Program-made: the position numbers and the translations under genes
Part shown: piece by piece, positions 63,301 to 64,000 of the stretch
How the letters are laid out: every line of letters begins with the position of its first letter
Position numbering within the stretch: the first letter of the stretch is position 1
The notes under the pieces: generated by a model
The model's input: only the letters and a program-made list of their open reading frames with translations
The model's database searches: none
What the model was told of the DNA's origin: nothing
NCBI RefSeq assembly: GCF_036850765.1
Contig: NC_089492.1
Span: 292,104,590-292,168,589, forward strand
Origin: Saccopteryx bilineata
Taxonomy: Eukaryota; Chordata; Mammalia; Chiroptera; Emballonuridae
Length of the DNA: 64,000 bases
Direction of reading: 5' to 3'

Positions 63301-64000
63301 CGGCTGCTGGTCCCCCATTTGAGAAGACACCCACCCCCAACCTTTGCTCTGGGCAAACAGAAGCACAGACTACATCCTTCTGCATGGGGTGGGGAGGGGC
63401 ACCAAGGAGACTCACCTCAGGGCATCACCCAAGATGGTACCTTATCTTCTCAGCCAAGCGTTTGGAACCAGGAAATATCACAGAACCTCACCAAAACATA
63501 CTGTGAGCTAAGTGGACAAAGAGATAGCTGACTTGCTATAAATTTCTGTCCAGTCCTGATGGCCTTGGGTACACACAGCCATTAAAGAGGTAGCTTCCTG
63601 GAAGAAGCATGCTGGCCAGTCTGTTCCAGCATGATGGAACGTTCCTCCTGCCATTCCTTCCATGGGAATCTCAGTTTAAAAGAGCAGAATGCACCTCACT
63701 CAGATAGAGTCCACGGCCAGGATCCCCCCACCCCACCTCGTCCTCTGCACCTAAAAGCCAGTCATTCCCCAGTAGGAATCATGACATGCAATGCTCCTCA
63801 ATGTTAATGGCCTGCTCAGGCCTCTGCTTCAAGAAAACACTGCCCTCTGATCAGGGAAGAGTCTTCATCATGTGACACAGGGAAAACTATTTCAACATCA
63901 GGAATTCGGACAATCTAGTCATGGACACTCATGTTGCACACCATGGGCCATCGAGCTGCCTGCCCCTAACACTCATCAGCCACACGACAAAGCGCTGCTA
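60345..64000. other. Intron 1 segment to window edge, unique DNA
   Basis: No exon, RNA gene or transposon recognised. An AT-rich island lies at 62640-62810. SKI exon 1 is not present. Confidence 0.55.

Larger units (their letters stand above)
9557..64000 (-). other. SKI: SKI intron 1, incomplete (at least 54.4 kb)
   Basis: Everything upstream of exon 2 to the window edge. Human SKI also has a very long first intron. The first exon, which would show the highly conserved SKI/SNO/DAC coding block, is absent. The intron holds unique GC-rich DNA, SINEs, hAT and Tigger-like DNA transposons, antisense L1 fragments and several AT-rich islands, listed separately. Confidence 0.9.

Noticed and set aside
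60345..64000. Search for SKI exon 1
   Set aside because: The SKI/SNO/DAC and SAND-like coding block would be a conserved open frame of about 970 bp on the minus strand; none is present, so it lies outside the window.

Overview
This is vertebrate nuclear DNA, almost certainly from a bat. It has a multi-exon gene with GT-AG introns, a dense load of young tRNA-derived SINEs of the kind found in bats (heads reading GCCCTGGCCGGTTGGCTCAG or CCTGACCAGGCGGTGGCGCAG), and non-autonomous hAT transposons with clean 8-bp target-site duplications (TSDs). I cannot settle the bat family from memory of the SINE families alone. No bacterial, plasmid or phage features are present. || The only protein-coding gene I can support is SKI, the TGF-beta/BMP corepressor proto-oncogene, on the minus strand. 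Six coding exons are resolved to the base: 9434-9556, 9134-9249, 8203-8465, 7799-8100, 6344-6574 and 5775-5963. By comparison with human SKI these are exons 2 to 7. They join without a frameshift into 407 codons plus a TAG stop, and they encode the C-terminal half: linker, basic nuclear-localisation stretch, Ser-rich segment and the long coiled coil. The 3' UTR runs from 5774 to a canonical AATAAA at 2947-2952. The 5' exon, which holds the SKI/SNO/DAC and SAND-like domains, is not here; it must lie beyond position 64000, so 9557-64000 is all intron 1 (at least 54 kb). || Layout: 1-2920 is DNA downstream of SKI with one SINE. 2925-5774 is the 3' UTR. 5775-9556 holds the exons with five short introns. 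9557-64000 is intron 1: GC-rich unique DNA with islands of SINEs, hAT elements, one Tigger-like element, and three old L1 fragments that all run antisense to SKI. A large L1-derived, AT-rich block occupies about 40-44.7 kb, and a three-layer nested transposon lies at 47587-48610. Several short AT-rich, non-repetitive islands with homeodomain- or octamer-type motifs are candidate enhancers of SKI. || I found no evidence of a previously undescribed biological system. The points most worth checking are the stop-free, in-frame 102-bp intron 4; seed matches for miR-21, miR-155 and miR-29 in the 3' UTR; the AT-rich islands in intron 1; the nested hAT/SINE structure; and a 17-bp perfect hairpin directly next to a SINE.
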